A stretch of 64,000 nucleotides of DNA. It comes from Psychrobacillus glaciei. GTDB taxonomy: Bacteria > Bacillota > Bacilli > Bacillales_A > Planococcaceae. Numbering within the stretch: position 1 is the stretch's first letter; the number at the start of each line of letters is the position of its first letter. The stretch covers positions 3,806,001-3,870,000 of the forward strand of contig NZ_CP031223.1 in assembly GCF_008973485.1 (NCBI RefSeq), in the 5' to 3' direction. A program made the position numbers and the translations under genes. The notes under the pieces were generated by a model. That model searched no databases. It saw only the letters and a program-made list of their open reading frames with translations, and was not told where the DNA came from. Shown piece by piece: positions 1-7,737 of this stretch.

Positions 1-266
1 GCCGCAAAATTGACGGCTGCTTTCGTACTGAAAATAGAACTACCAGCCCCGCCAATTAATCCAATAAAAGCAGTCAGAAGCATTAATAGGCCAAGTCTAA
101 TAACATAAGCATTATCATTATTCGTAATTCCCACATCAATAATATGTTGCATAATCGTTGGTTGCAGCAAATCCATCGCTACTTCAATACACATTAAAAG
201 CGGTCCTAAAATCGCAAATAATGTATACGGCTTTATGTATGGAAGTAATTTACCTAGGGATTTCAT
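1..266 (-). CDS. ABC transporter, ATP-binding/permease protein, N-terminal part (partial)
   Basis: Only the first 88 codons lie in the window; the rest runs off the left edge. The protein starts MKSLGKLLPYIKPYTLF and continues with a first membrane span and the segment LLQPTIMQHIIDVGI. That is the usual start of the membrane domain of exporter-type ABC half-transporters, where the helix after TM1 carries a P-x-x-I-D-x-G-I pattern. Start chosen at the ATG preceded by a GGGAGGGG-type site. It lies just downstream of the padR gene on the same strand, so the two probably form an operon, with the regulator controlling drug or peptide export. No nucleotide-binding domain is visible here, so the substrate is unknown. 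Confidence 0.8.
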   Translation of the reverse strand, partial: MKSLGKLLPYIKPYTLFAILGPLLMCIEVAMDLLQPTIMQHIIDVGITNNDNAYVIRLGLLMLLTAFIGLIGGAGSSIFSTKAAVNFA

Positions 267-280
267 CTAATTTCCCCTCC

Positions 281-742
281 CTATTGGTTTTCTCTCTGTA
301 TACGTTCAGTTATTTCTTTTATAAAATTAATTAACTTTGAAGAACTTTCAGAACTTCGACGTGCTTGTTTGATTGCTTTTCTTAGTTCAGCTTCCCATAA
401 ATCCATCGTTTCCTTAAGTTGGACAGCCTCTTCAGAATTTTGCCAAACCCATCGCGCCTCCCACTCACTCCAGAATTCACCTTCTCTTCGGTCTACAAAT
501 TCGTTTAAGCGTTCTGTCCCTTTTTCTTTCATAAAGTAGGTCTTCTTATCTGATCCAGGATCGAGATCTATCATATCCCGCTCCATTAATTCTTGAAGCG
601 CAGGATAAACCGTGCCAGCACTTGCCGAATAAAGTCCTCCCGACCTACTTTCTAATTCCTTCATAATTTGATATCCATGCATCGGTTCTTCCCCAAGTAA
701 ATGCAGAATCGCCATCTGCACAAACCCTCTCCGCCTTTTCAT
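281..742 (-). CDS. PadR-family transcriptional regulator
   Basis: 153 residues from the ATG at 742, which has an AAAGGAGTG site 7 bases upstream; a longer upstream reading has no such site. The N-terminal half (MKRRRGFVQMAILHLL, then MHGYQIMKELE and SAGTVYPALQELMERDMI) is the PadR winged helix, with the typical HGY and G-T-V-Y-P-A-L motifs. The C-terminal half is a charged helical dimerisation region ending in a coiled-coil-like stretch. PadR proteins usually repress a nearby membrane transporter gene. The ABC exporter immediately downstream on the same strand is the obvious target. A perfect palindrome upstream (772-795) is a likely operator. Confidence 0.9.
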   Translation of the reverse strand: MKRRRGFVQMAILHLLGEEPMHGYQIMKELESRSGGLYSASAGTVYPALQELMERDMIDLDPGSDKKTYFMKEKGTERLNEFVDRREGEFWSEWEARWVWQNSEEAVQLKETMDLWEAELRKAIKQARRSSESSSKLINFIKEITERIQRENQ

Positions 743-771
743 GTAATCCACTCCTTTAACTATATCGACAA

Positions 772-795
772 TTTTAATCGATATATCGATTAAAA
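772..795. promoter_or_regulatory. Perfect 24-bp palindrome, probable PadR operator
   Basis: Each 12-base half reads TTTTAATCGATA and its exact reverse complement. It lies 30 bases upstream of the padR start, and a further TATCGA copy sits at 763-768. An AT-rich dyad just ahead of a PadR gene is the expected place for an autoregulatory operator. The binding partner is inferred. Confidence 0.6.
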
Positions 796-804
796 ACAAT
801 AGTA

Positions 805-841
805 AAAGAGCTTAGAGATTTTGTTTTTCTCTGAGCTCTTT
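805..841 (-). terminator. Hairpin, probable terminator after yhfW
   Basis: Arms AAAGAGCTTAGAG (805-817) and CTCTGAGCTCTTT (829-841) pair over 13 bp with one G-T wobble. Read on the minus strand the hairpin ends in TTTT. It closes the yhfW transcript about 120 bases after the stop codon. Confidence 0.55.
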
Positions 842-850
842 GTAATTTGG

Positions 851-921
851 TTGCTCTCGCTATTGATTAAGTCGCTTTCATGATTTGATTGGTTGCTCTT
901 ATAACTTAATTGGTTGCTTTC
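851..921. repeat. 21-bp periodic array A (keyword TTGCTCTC)
   Basis: TTGCTCTC at 851, TCGCTTTC at 872, TTGCTCTT at 893 and TTGCTTTC at 914 are spaced by exactly 21 bases. The 13-base spacers are related (ATGATTTGATTGG and variants). A very degenerate fifth unit may follow. The array lies between the yhfW stop codon and its terminator hairpin, so it would be transcribed as 3' UTR. Confidence 0.75.
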
Positions 922-959
922 ATGTTCGATTTGATCTCCCTTATCCATTTACTGGATAG

Positions 960-2495
960 TCATTCTGCATATTCTATTTTCTCCAACGGCTCATAAGCCG
1001 GCCCTTCCAACACTTCTCCGGTAAACGTATACCTAGATCCGTGACATGGACAATCCCACGAACATTCGGCGGCGTTGAATACGACATCGCAACCAAGATG
1101 TGTGCACACTGGTTTTACTAAATACACTTTACCTGTTACATCTTTAAATGCACCTACTTTTTTGCCATCAAGATTTACAATATCCCCTTTTCCAAGCTCT
1201 AAATCTTTAAAGAGGACATCAATTTTTTCGGTCTTTCCTTTGACGAGTTCTTTTGCAACGCTTGCGTTAAATTTAGCCAAACTTTTGATATCTTCTTTTT
1301 TCATTTTCGAACGGATCGGATTATAAAGATCTGCAAAACGATTTTCTTTTCCTAAGACATTATCAGCCATTATTCTAGCGGCTACTGTACTATTTGTCAT
1401 TCCCCATTTTGCATAGCCGGTTGCAACTAGTACATCTGGAAGCCCTGATGTCATCACTCCAACGTAAGGCAGCTGATCTAGTGTCACTAAATCCTGTGCT
1501 GACCAACGATAGGAATATTGTTTTATTTTGAATTGTTCTCGACCAAATGCAGCCAACGTCTCATAGTTAGTCGTCATGTCGCCTTGAAATCTTCCAGTAG
1601 TGTGTCCCTCTCCACCTAATAATAAATACCTTTTACTATCTATCCCCATTGTAGTCCGGATGGATCTAGTTGGCTTTTCTACATTAATGTATATTCCTTT
1701 TGGATAATTTGCCTCCGCAAGCGCTGCCACCGCATAAGATCTTTCGGCATACATTCTTGTAAAATAAAGCCCATCTTCATCATTAAAAGGGAAATGACTG
1801 CAAACGAGTATTTTCTTCGCACGTATTTCATGGCCCTCGACCATTTCCACTAGATTCGTTGAATGAATGGATTTTGCACGCGACTGCTCGTAAAACTGCA
1901 CACCATTTTCGATTGCTTTCTTCATCAGACCTGTCGCATATTTTAGTGGGTGAAATTGCCCTTGGTTTTCTAACTTAAGTGATTCCTTCACGATGAATGG
2001 AAGACCTGTCTCCTTTGTGAGTGTCGCACCTTCTATTCCAAGCTTTTGATAGGCATCCATTTCTTTTTTTATAACATCCACACCATCTTCTGTATCTGCA
2101 TATAAAAAAGCATCTACCTTCTCAAAATCACAGAGGATTCCTAATTCTTTCGCCGTTTTTTCCATGAAATTTTTGGCGCCTGCATTTGCCTCATAATATA
2201 ATCTTGCACTAACTTCTCCAAATGCAGTGATTAGTTGTTGATAAATGGGACCATGCTGCGCCGTCACTTTCGCTGTTGTAAAACCAGTTGTCCCTTCTAA
2301 TATTCTACTTCCTTCTACTACCATCACTTTTTGTCCACTTGTACTCAACATATAAGCCGCAGTTATCCCGGTAAGTCCTGCCCCTATGATTACGACATCC
2401 GTTTCAATGTCTTCACTTAATTTTGGAAACACTGGAAAATCTGTTGATGCACGCCAATAGGACTGGGATTCACTAGGTAGTATTTTATCTGTCAT
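960..2495 (-). CDS. yhfW: FAD-dependent oxidoreductase with C-terminal Rieske domain, YhfW type
   Basis: 511 residues, close to B. subtilis YhfW. Residues about 30-60 hold the FAD dinucleotide-binding motif (VVIIGAGLTGITAAYML). The middle is a DAO-type (D-amino-acid/glycerol oxidase-like) fold ending in the conserved segment VLVATGYAKWGMTNS. The last 110 residues are a Rieske domain with ligands C464, H466, C482 and H485 in CTHLGC and CPCHGS, which would hold a 2Fe-2S cluster. It is presumably a soluble redox enzyme passing electrons between flavin and cluster; the substrate is not known for the family. The ATG at 2495 has an AAAGGAGG site. Encoded alone, followed by array A and a terminator. 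Confidence 0.92.
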   Translation of the reverse strand: MTDKILPSESQSYWRASTDFPVFPKLSEDIETDVVIIGAGLTGITAAYMLSTSGQKVMVVEGSRILEGTTGFTTAKVTAQHGPIYQQLITAFGEVSARLYYEANAGAKNFMEKTAKELGILCDFEKVDAFLYADTEDGVDVIKKEMDAYQKLGIEGATLTKETGLPFIVKESLKLENQGQFHPLKYATGLMKKAIENGVQFYEQSRAKSIHSTNLVEMVEGHEIRAKKILVCSHFPFNDEDGLYFTRMYAERSYAVAALAEANYPKGIYINVEKPTRSIRTTMGIDSKRYLLLGGEGHTTGRFQGDMTTNYETLAAFGREQFKIKQYSYRWSAQDLVTLDQLPYVGVMTSGLPDVLVATGYAKWGMTNSTVAARIMADNVLGKENRFADLYNPIRSKMKKEDIKSLAKFNASVAKELVKGKTEKIDVLFKDLELGKGDIVNLDGKKVGAFKDVTGKVYLVKPVCTHLGCDVVFNAAECSWDCPCHGSRYTFTGEVLEGPAYEPLEKIEYAE

Positions 2496-2596
2496 CGTAT
2501 TTCCTCCTTTTTCTTCTAGTGTCTATCTATAAACGAAACTTTATTCAAACTTTTGCGTATATGATAAAAACAGTTTTTTTGTTAGGAGGATTTAAA

Positions 2597-2953
2597 GTGG
2601 ATAATTTCGGATTTATCTTTGGGGGTATCCCTATATTTTTCGGATTATTTTTTATTTTCATAGTTGGACTTATTATCTTCGCAATTGTAAAGGGATTAAC
2701 TGAATGGAATAACAACAATAGTTCTCCTAAGCTTTCTGTACCCGCACAAGTTGTAACAAAGCGTTCGAAAACTAGTGGCGGAGCTGGAGATACTGCTGCA
2801 TCTACTTCCTATTACGTAACATATCAATTTGAAAGTGGCGACCGCACGGAATTTAGACTAAGTGGACATGAATACGGAATGCTTGCAGAGGAAGACCTTG
2901 GAGTTTTAACTTTCCAAGGTACTAGATTTCATTCATTTGAAAGAAGAACATAA
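2597..2953 (+). CDS. DUF2500-type small membrane protein
   Basis: 118 residues from the GTG at 2597, chosen because AGGAGGA sits 6 bases upstream; a longer reading from 2519 lacks a site. An N-terminal hydrophobic segment (about residues 8-35, GGIPIFFGLFFIFIVGLI) anchors the protein. A soluble domain follows with P-A-x-V-V-x-K-R and YYVTYQFESGDRTEFRLSG, ending ...FHSFERR. This matches the DUF2500 pattern, also seen in E. coli YhhM, a family with no known biochemical role. Monocistronic, divergent from yhfW, and closed by a hairpin shared with the convergent neighbour. Confidence 0.75.
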   Translation: MDNFGFIFGGIPIFFGLFFIFIVGLIIFAIVKGLTEWNNNNSSPKLSVPAQVVTKRSKTSGGAGDTAASTSYYVTYQFESGDRTEFRLSGHEYGMLAEEDLGVLTFQGTRFHSFERRT

Positions 2954-2955
2954 AA

Positions 2956-2985
2956 AAGCCAGTTAGGACTCTTCCTAGCTGGCTT
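2956..2985. terminator. Bidirectional intrinsic terminator
   Basis: AAGCCAG..AGGA (2956-2968) pairs with TCCT..CTGGCTT (2973-2985). A-rich and T-rich flanks lie on both sides, between two convergent genes. Confidence 0.8.
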
Positions 2986-2994
2986 ACTATTTTG

Positions 2995-3699
2995 TCAAAT
3001 ATCACATGTATCATCGATACAAAGGTTAGCATCTTCTCCAAGTAGCTGGAGTTTCGGTGAAATACCCTCTTCTTCTGCAATTTTATTCAATGCGCCAACG
3101 AATGTTTCGGTAGGTTGAGCACCAGAAATTGCATACTTATCATTTAATACAAAAAATGGTACGCCACGTACGCCAATTTGTACTGCTCTAGCGATATCCC
3201 CTTGAACTTCTGTCAAATACGCATCCGAATTCAACACTTTTACTGCTTCTTCACTTGATAAACCAATTGACTCGATTAATTCCAGGAGCACTTCATGTTT
3301 ACCAATCTCTTTTGCTTCAATAAAATATGCATGCAGCATTAACTCATTTACTTCATTCGCTTTCCCTTGCTCAGATGCCCATTTAACAATTCGATGTGCA
3401 TCCAACGTATTCGCAGGTTTCATAGCATCAAAATTATATTCAAGCCCAACTGTTTTAGCCTGTTCTGCGACTTGTGTAGTCATATCTTTTGCAGCTTCCA
3501 CTGTAGAACCGTATTTTTCAGCAAGTACTTCATACATACTCTTCTCTGAAACTTTCGGGGTGTTTGGATCTAATTGATAACTTTTAAATTCAATCTCAGC
3601 TTGATTTACAAAACCTGTTTGCTCCAACGCTTCTTCTAATCTTCTTTTTCCTATATAACAAAAAGGACATACAAAATCTGACCATACTTCAATTTTCAT
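2995..3699 (-). CDS. DsbA-family oxidoreductase, FrnE-like
   Basis: 234 residues from the ATG at 3699; the adjacent ATG at 3702 is an equally possible start, both following GGAGGTG. It opens with MKIEVWSDFVCPFCYIG, a thioredoxin fold with the active-site motif C11-P-F-C14, and has the inserted helical domain and cis-Pro loop (RGVPFFV) of the DsbA/FrnE/2-hydroxychromene isomerase group. The C-terminal tail carries a second cysteine pair, CIDDTC (C227 and C232, a CX4C motif), as in Deinococcus FrnE. No signal peptide, so it should act in the cytoplasm as a thiol-disulfide oxidoreductase or isomerase under oxidative stress. B. subtilis YwbO is a shorter relative. Confidence 0.85.
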   Translation of the reverse strand: MKIEVWSDFVCPFCYIGKRRLEEALEQTGFVNQAEIEFKSYQLDPNTPKVSEKSMYEVLAEKYGSTVEAAKDMTTQVAEQAKTVGLEYNFDAMKPANTLDAHRIVKWASEQGKANEVNELMLHAYFIEAKEIGKHEVLLELIESIGLSSEEAVKVLNSDAYLTEVQGDIARAVQIGVRGVPFFVLNDKYAISGAQPTETFVGALNKIAEEEGISPKLQLLGEDANLCIDDTCDI

Positions 3700-3776
3700 C
3701 ATATTCACCTCCATTTCATTGTAAAGATTTCCATGGAGTTCAACAATTTAAATGCTTATTGATGTATAAATATGGA

Positions 3777-3846
3777 TTTTCTGAGATTCAACTGGTATTT
3801 CCTGAGATACTCCGAGCTTTTCTGAGATTAGACTGGATTTTCTGAG
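3777..3846. repeat. Periodic array B (keyword TTTTCTGAGATT, 20-21 bp)
   Basis: CTGAG occurs at 3781, 3802, 3822 and 3842, each within TTTTCTGAGA or TTTCCTGAGA, with spacings 21, 20 and 20. The spacers share an ACTGG core. The array sits between the ppaC terminator and the start of the FrnE-like gene. Confidence 0.7.
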
Positions 3847-3899
3847 AAAAAAAGCTATCTCTAGGTAGCTATAAATAAATAGCAACTCCAAAGATAGCC
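3847..3899 (-). terminator. Intrinsic terminator of ppaC
   Basis: On the minus strand GGCTATCTTTGGAG..GCTAT pairs with ATAGC..CCTAGAGATAGC, followed by a run of seven T. The stem is long and interrupted. Confidence 0.75.
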
Positions 3900-3913
3900 T
3901 TCTTCTATTTTTA

Positions 3914-4840
3914 TTACACTAATGCTTCAGTTAATGCTGGCACTACTTGTTTTTTACGAGATACCACGCCTTTTAATAGAGCAGTATTGTTTTCGAATTT
4001 CACTCCAAATGCAGCTTCTGCTCTTAGAGCTACTTTTCCAAGTGCTAGTGCTACTGAGTCATTGTTTAGAATATCTGTTACGACGAAGAAGAATAGATCC
4101 AATTCTTTTTCCTGAATTTCACGATTTATCAATTCTTCTAGTTCTCCTTGGCGATCCATTACGTCGTTTACGTCTACTGCGTTTACTTGTGCAATGACTA
4201 CTTTGTAATCGCCCATGCCGAATTCTTTTGCGTCCTGTGATAAAAGGTCTTCTAAGCTTTTATCGCTTAAATCTGCTCCTGCTTTTAGCATAGCTAGACC
4301 ATACTCTTCTACGTTTACCCCTGCGTTTTTTTCAAGCTCTCGTGCAGCAGCTACGTCCTCTTCTGTACAAGTTGGTGATTTAAATAGTAAAGTATCCGAA
4401 ACAATTGCTGAAAGCATTAATCCTGCAATATTTGCTGGGATTTCTACGCCTTTTTCTTTAAAAATTTTATTTAATATAGTAGCTGTGCATCCAACTGGTT
4501 CTGCACGATAGTATAATGGCTCGGCTGTTTCAAAGTTTGCAATACGGTGATGGTCAATTACTTCCGTTACTTGCACTTCCTCAATACCATCTGCGCTTTG
4601 TTGCTTTTCATTGTGATCTACTAAAATTACTTTTTTCGCTTCTGTCGAAACATTTCCGATTAGTCTTGGTGCTTCGAATCCAAATTTTTCTAAAGCGAAT
4701 TTTGTTTCATTGTTTAGCTCGCCTAAACGAACTGCTTCCGCCTCTATGCCTGTTGCATTTTTTAAATGTGCGTATACGATTGCAGATGTAATCGTGTCTG
4801 TGTCAGGGTTTTTATGTCCAAATACTAATACTTTTTCCAT
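3914..4840 (-). CDS. ppaC: Manganese-dependent inorganic pyrophosphatase (family II)
   Basis: 308 residues, the normal PpaC length. It hydrolyses pyrophosphate to two phosphates in the cytosol, pulling biosynthetic reactions forward. The DHH-family metal ligands are visible: H9, D13 and D15 in GHKNPDTD, the VDHNE motif near residue 75 and the DHH triad in VIDHHR near residue 97. The C-terminal DHHA2 domain ends with the substrate-binding SRKKQ segment. The ATG at 4840 follows GGAGGATTATTC. Monocistronic with its own terminator. Confidence 0.97.
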   Translation of the reverse strand: MEKVLVFGHKNPDTDTITSAIVYAHLKNATGIEAEAVRLGELNNETKFALEKFGFEAPRLIGNVSTEAKKVILVDHNEKQQSADGIEEVQVTEVIDHHRIANFETAEPLYYRAEPVGCTATILNKIFKEKGVEIPANIAGLMLSAIVSDTLLFKSPTCTEEDVAAARELEKNAGVNVEEYGLAMLKAGADLSDKSLEDLLSQDAKEFGMGDYKVVIAQVNAVDVNDVMDRQGELEELINREIQEKELDLFFFVVTDILNNDSVALALGKVALRAEAAFGVKFENNTALLKGVVSRKKQVVPALTEALV

Positions 4841-4885
4841 GAATAATCCTCCTAAAAATCAATTGCCGAACTTATTTTATCATAC

Positions 4886-5329
4886 TTATCGCTGCTGATT
4901 GAAAAGTAAATTTGCTAATTGGGATTTTTGATGTAAAAAGTCTGCAAGCGTATATTCATCTAGCACATTTAAATACGCCTTTAAGGCTAAATGGAGTGCA
5001 CCTTTCAAACTGCAAGCAGGTGTAATGACACAAGTATTCGTTTTGCAATCAAAACATTCTACTAAGTGAAAGTCGTCTTCTGTTTGTCTTACAACTTGTC
5101 CTATATTAATAGCTGTCGGCTCCAATGCTAAACGAATACCGCCACCTCTTCCTCGAATCGTTTCAATGTAACCGAGTTTTCCTAATTCATGCGTTACTTT
5201 CATCAAATGGTTTTTCGAAATACTATACGCATCTGAAATAGATTGAATTGTCGAAAGTTCATTTCTTTCTTTTGTTCCCAAGTATATTAGCACTCTAAGC
5301 GAGAAATCTGTATACATAGTCAATCTCAT
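4886..5329 (-). CDS. nsrR: NO-sensing Rrf2-family repressor NsrR
   Basis: 147 residues starting MRLTMYTDFSLRVLIYLG, the conserved Rrf2 N-terminus; an upstream in-frame extension is not conserved and overlaps the operator. The winged helix covers residues 1-70. The sensory loop has C92, C100 and C106, the positions that bind the 4Fe-4S cluster in B. subtilis NsrR; an additional C95 lies in the loop (ECFDCKTNTC). Nitric oxide nitrosylates the cluster and relieves repression. It is divergent from hmp, its classical target, with an operator-like sequence between them. The ribosome site (GGCGGTGG) is modest. Confidence 0.93.
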   Translation of the reverse strand: MRLTMYTDFSLRVLIYLGTKERNELSTIQSISDAYSISKNHLMKVTHELGKLGYIETIRGRGGGIRLALEPTAINIGQVVRQTEDDFHLVECFDCKTNTCVITPACSLKGALHLALKAYLNVLDEYTLADFLHQKSQLANLLFNQQR

Positions 5330-5407
5330 ATTGCCACCGCCATTCTTCATTCTCATTATAACGATTATGACAAAGTCGTGAAAGAAATGTGTCTGATTTA
5401 TTAAAGC

Positions 5408-5437
5408 CATCTTAAAGATGTATTTAAAATATTGCTT
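5408..5437. promoter_or_regulatory. Probable NsrR operator in the nsrR-hmp intergenic region
   Basis: AAGATGTATTTAAAATAT (5415-5432) matches the left half and core of the AT-rich dyad (AAGATG-TATTTAAAATA) known for Bacillus NsrR. The right half is degenerate (TGCTT). A second small dyad, CATCTT-A-AAGATG (5408-5420), overlaps its left arm. The consensus is from memory. Confidence 0.65.
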
Positions 5438-5504
5438 TAAAGAAAATGCGGGAGTATTCTTGTATTCATAAACTACAAGAAAAAGAAAAGGACGTGTGAA
5501 GATC

Positions 5505-6689
5505 ATGTTATCTCAACAAACAATTGATATTGTAAAATCTACTGCACCAATTTTAGAAACTAGAGGAACAGAAATTACAACCGTTTTTTATAAAGATCTA
5601 TTTGCTGCACATCCGGAACTTTTAAATATATTCAACCACGCAAACCAAGCAAAAGGCCGCCAACAAACCGCTTTAGCAAACACTGTATATGCAGCTGCGG
5701 TTCACATCGATAACCTTGCAGCTATTATCCCAGCCGTAAAACAAATTGGACAAAAACACGTAAGCTTAGGGATCAAACCTGAACATTATCCAATCGTAGG
5801 AGAACATTTACTTGGTGCTATTAAAGAAGTATTAGGCGATGCGGCTACAGACGACATTATTAATGCATGGGCTGAAGCATATGGAGTAATTGCAAATGCG
5901 TTTATCGGTATCGAAGAAGAAATGTATGTATCAGCTGAGTCAAAAGAAGGTGGTTGGAGATTCTTTAAAGACTTTACTGTAGTAGATAAAGTAAAAGAAA
6001 GTGACAATATTACCTCTTTCTACTTAATACCTGTAGATGGAGAAATATTACCTACTTATGAACCTGGTCAATTCATTACAATTCGCGTTAGTATTCCAGG
6101 GGAAAAATATTTATTTAACAGACAATATAGCTTATCGAAAGCAGCTGATTCCGAAACATTTCGCATTTCCGTAAAAAAAGAAGACGAAAATAATCCAGAA
6201 GGAAAAGTTTCGGTTCATTTACACAATAATGTAAACATTGGTGATACAGTAGAACTTACTGCTCCAGCTGGGGAATTTGTTTTAGATCAAGAAAAAACAA
6301 ATCCTGCTACTTTCTTGAGTGGTGGAGTTGGTATTACACCAATGATAAGTATGTTCGAAACAATTGCGAAAAACCAACCAAGTCGCCCTGTATCCTTTAT
6401 CTATAGTGCCCACAATGAAAACCTTCATCCATTTGATAAAGATATTCGTACTTTAATAGAAACAATGGATGATGCGAAATACGTGGCACTTTACTCTGAA
6501 AGTGAAGATTTCATTTCAAAAGACGTATTGAAAGAATACGCACGCATCGATGGCGATGTATACGTTTGTGGACCTGTTGGATTTATGGAAGTAATGATTA
6601 ATCATCTACTCGAACTTGGTTATTCAACTGAACAAATTCACTATGAATTCTTCGGCCCTGCTCTACAATTAGAATTAATGGAAGTTTAA
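5505..6689 (+). CDS. hmp: Flavohemoglobin, nitric oxide dioxygenase
   Basis: 394 residues. It oxidises NO to nitrate using O2 and NAD(P)H. The N-terminal globin domain (1-140) has distal Y29 and proximal H85, the family's catalytic positions. The FAD-binding domain (about 150-260) contains RQYSLS, and the C-terminal NAD domain has GGVGITPM and CGPVGFM. The start is the ATG at 5505 (MLSQQTIDIVKSTAP), aligning with other Hmp proteins; a GTG at 5496 lies too close to the AAAGGA site, although 5505 is rather far from it. Divergent from nsrR and probably induced by NO. A strong hairpin terminator follows. Confidence 0.97.
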   Translation: MLSQQTIDIVKSTAPILETRGTEITTVFYKDLFAAHPELLNIFNHANQAKGRQQTALANTVYAAAVHIDNLAAIIPAVKQIGQKHVSLGIKPEHYPIVGEHLLGAIKEVLGDAATDDIINAWAEAYGVIANAFIGIEEEMYVSAESKEGGWRFFKDFTVVDKVKESDNITSFYLIPVDGEILPTYEPGQFITIRVSIPGEKYLFNRQYSLSKAADSETFRISVKKEDENNPEGKVSVHLHNNVNIGDTVELTAPAGEFVLDQEKTNPATFLSGGVGITPMISMFETIAKNQPSRPVSFIYSAHNENLHPFDKDIRTLIETMDDAKYVALYSESEDFISKDVLKEYARIDGDVYVCGPVGFMEVMINHLLELGYSTEQIHYEFFGPALQLELMEV

Positions 6690-6704
6690 TATTAGTTAAC
6701 TATT

Positions 6705-6739
6705 AAAAAGTATTACTTCATTTTGAAGTAATACTTTTT
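6705..6739 (+). terminator. Intrinsic terminator of hmp
   Basis: A perfect 15-bp stem, AAAAAGTATTACTTC (6705-6719) with GAAGTAATACTTTTT (6725-6739), and a 5-base loop. Confidence 0.9.
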
Positions 6740-6847
6740 AATTACAGGAAGTATTTAACGCAAAAATAAGCTTTTAGTAGTGTGCATATAAGTATTTGGT
6801 GCTATAATTATACTATAATTCTTGTAGATAAAGAAAAGAGTGAAATA

Positions 6848-7648
6848 ATGGCCAAACTTTTTGAGAGCAAATACATACCACTTGCAAACTTTTTTAAACA
6901 ATCAACTAATAAAGAAATTACATTACAATATAGTGAAATTGAAGCAGTCATTGGGCAAATATTGCCGAACGCTGCGTATTTAAGTAGTAGTTGGTGGAAA
7001 AAAACAAAGCCACCTGCATTACATTATTTCGCATGGACAGATAATGGATACTCCGTAAAATCGGTAGAATTAGGGAAATCTGTTCTTTTTCATAGCAACG
7101 TTATAGAAAAAGAAGAAAGACTCTTAGATGAAAATAACCAACAGGATATTCTTATCATACGGGAAGCAGAATTAGAAGATGCGCGTTCATTCATTCGCTT
7201 ACAGGAATCCATTTTCTCTGAAACAGACTTTATGTTGTATGGAAAATCAGACATACAAATGACTGTCCAAAGCATTCGAAAAGAAATGACTAATTGGAGA
7301 AATACATCCAATTCTATTTTACTTTTTGCGATCATGAATGGACAATTTGCTGGGTATGTATTATTTACCGGCGGACCAGCTCCACGTGCATTGCATAGAG
7401 CATCTGTAGTTATTGGTGTAAAACAGGAATTCTCTCAAAAAGGGATTGCTTCTTCTCTTATGCATCATGGGGAAAAATGGGCAAAAGAGGTGGAAATTTC
7501 AAAGCTTGAGCTTTCTGTCATTAAAGAGAATACAAATGCACAAAAGCTTTATAAAAAGCTTGGTTTCGAAATTGAAGGCGACCGAAAAAATGCTTTAATT
7601 ATTAATGATCACTTTGTCGATGAGTTCTATATGGGTAAATTGATATAA
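6848..7648 (+). CDS. GNAT-family N-acetyltransferase with an extra N-terminal region
   Basis: 266 residues from the ATG at 6848 (MAKLFESKYIPLANFF), preceded by AAAGAGTG; a start at 6782 lies inside the promoter-like TATAAT repeats. Residues 1-100 form an unfamiliar domain. Residues about 105-266 are a GNAT domain beginning IIREAELEDARSF, with acetyl-CoA-binding motif A around VIGVKQEFSQKGIASSLM and motif B ENTNAQKLYKKLGFEIEG. It probably transfers an acetyl group from acetyl-CoA to a small molecule or protein amine; the acceptor is unknown. Monocistronic, flanked by hairpins. Confidence 0.82.
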   Translation: MAKLFESKYIPLANFFKQSTNKEITLQYSEIEAVIGQILPNAAYLSSSWWKKTKPPALHYFAWTDNGYSVKSVELGKSVLFHSNVIEKEERLLDENNQQDILIIREAELEDARSFIRLQESIFSETDFMLYGKSDIQMTVQSIRKEMTNWRNTSNSILLFAIMNGQFAGYVLFTGGPAPRALHRASVVIGVKQEFSQKGIASSLMHHGEKWAKEVEISKLELSVIKENTNAQKLYKKLGFEIEGDRKNALIINDHFVDEFYMGKLI

Positions 7649-7700
7649 CCAATTAGTAAAGACCGACCAATATTATTTTGGTCGGTCTTTACTAATTGGT
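7648..7700. terminator. Perfect 23-bp hairpin between convergent genes
   Basis: ACCAATTAGTAAAGACCGAC.. (7648-7670) is fully complementary to 7678-7700 across a 7-base loop. The left arm starts on the last base of the upstream stop codon. Neither side has a T run, so it is an unusual terminator, or a transcript-end or processing structure. Confidence 0.6.
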
Positions 7701-7737
7701 GAGTTTGCGATTAGCACGCTGATTCACCCATTACTTC

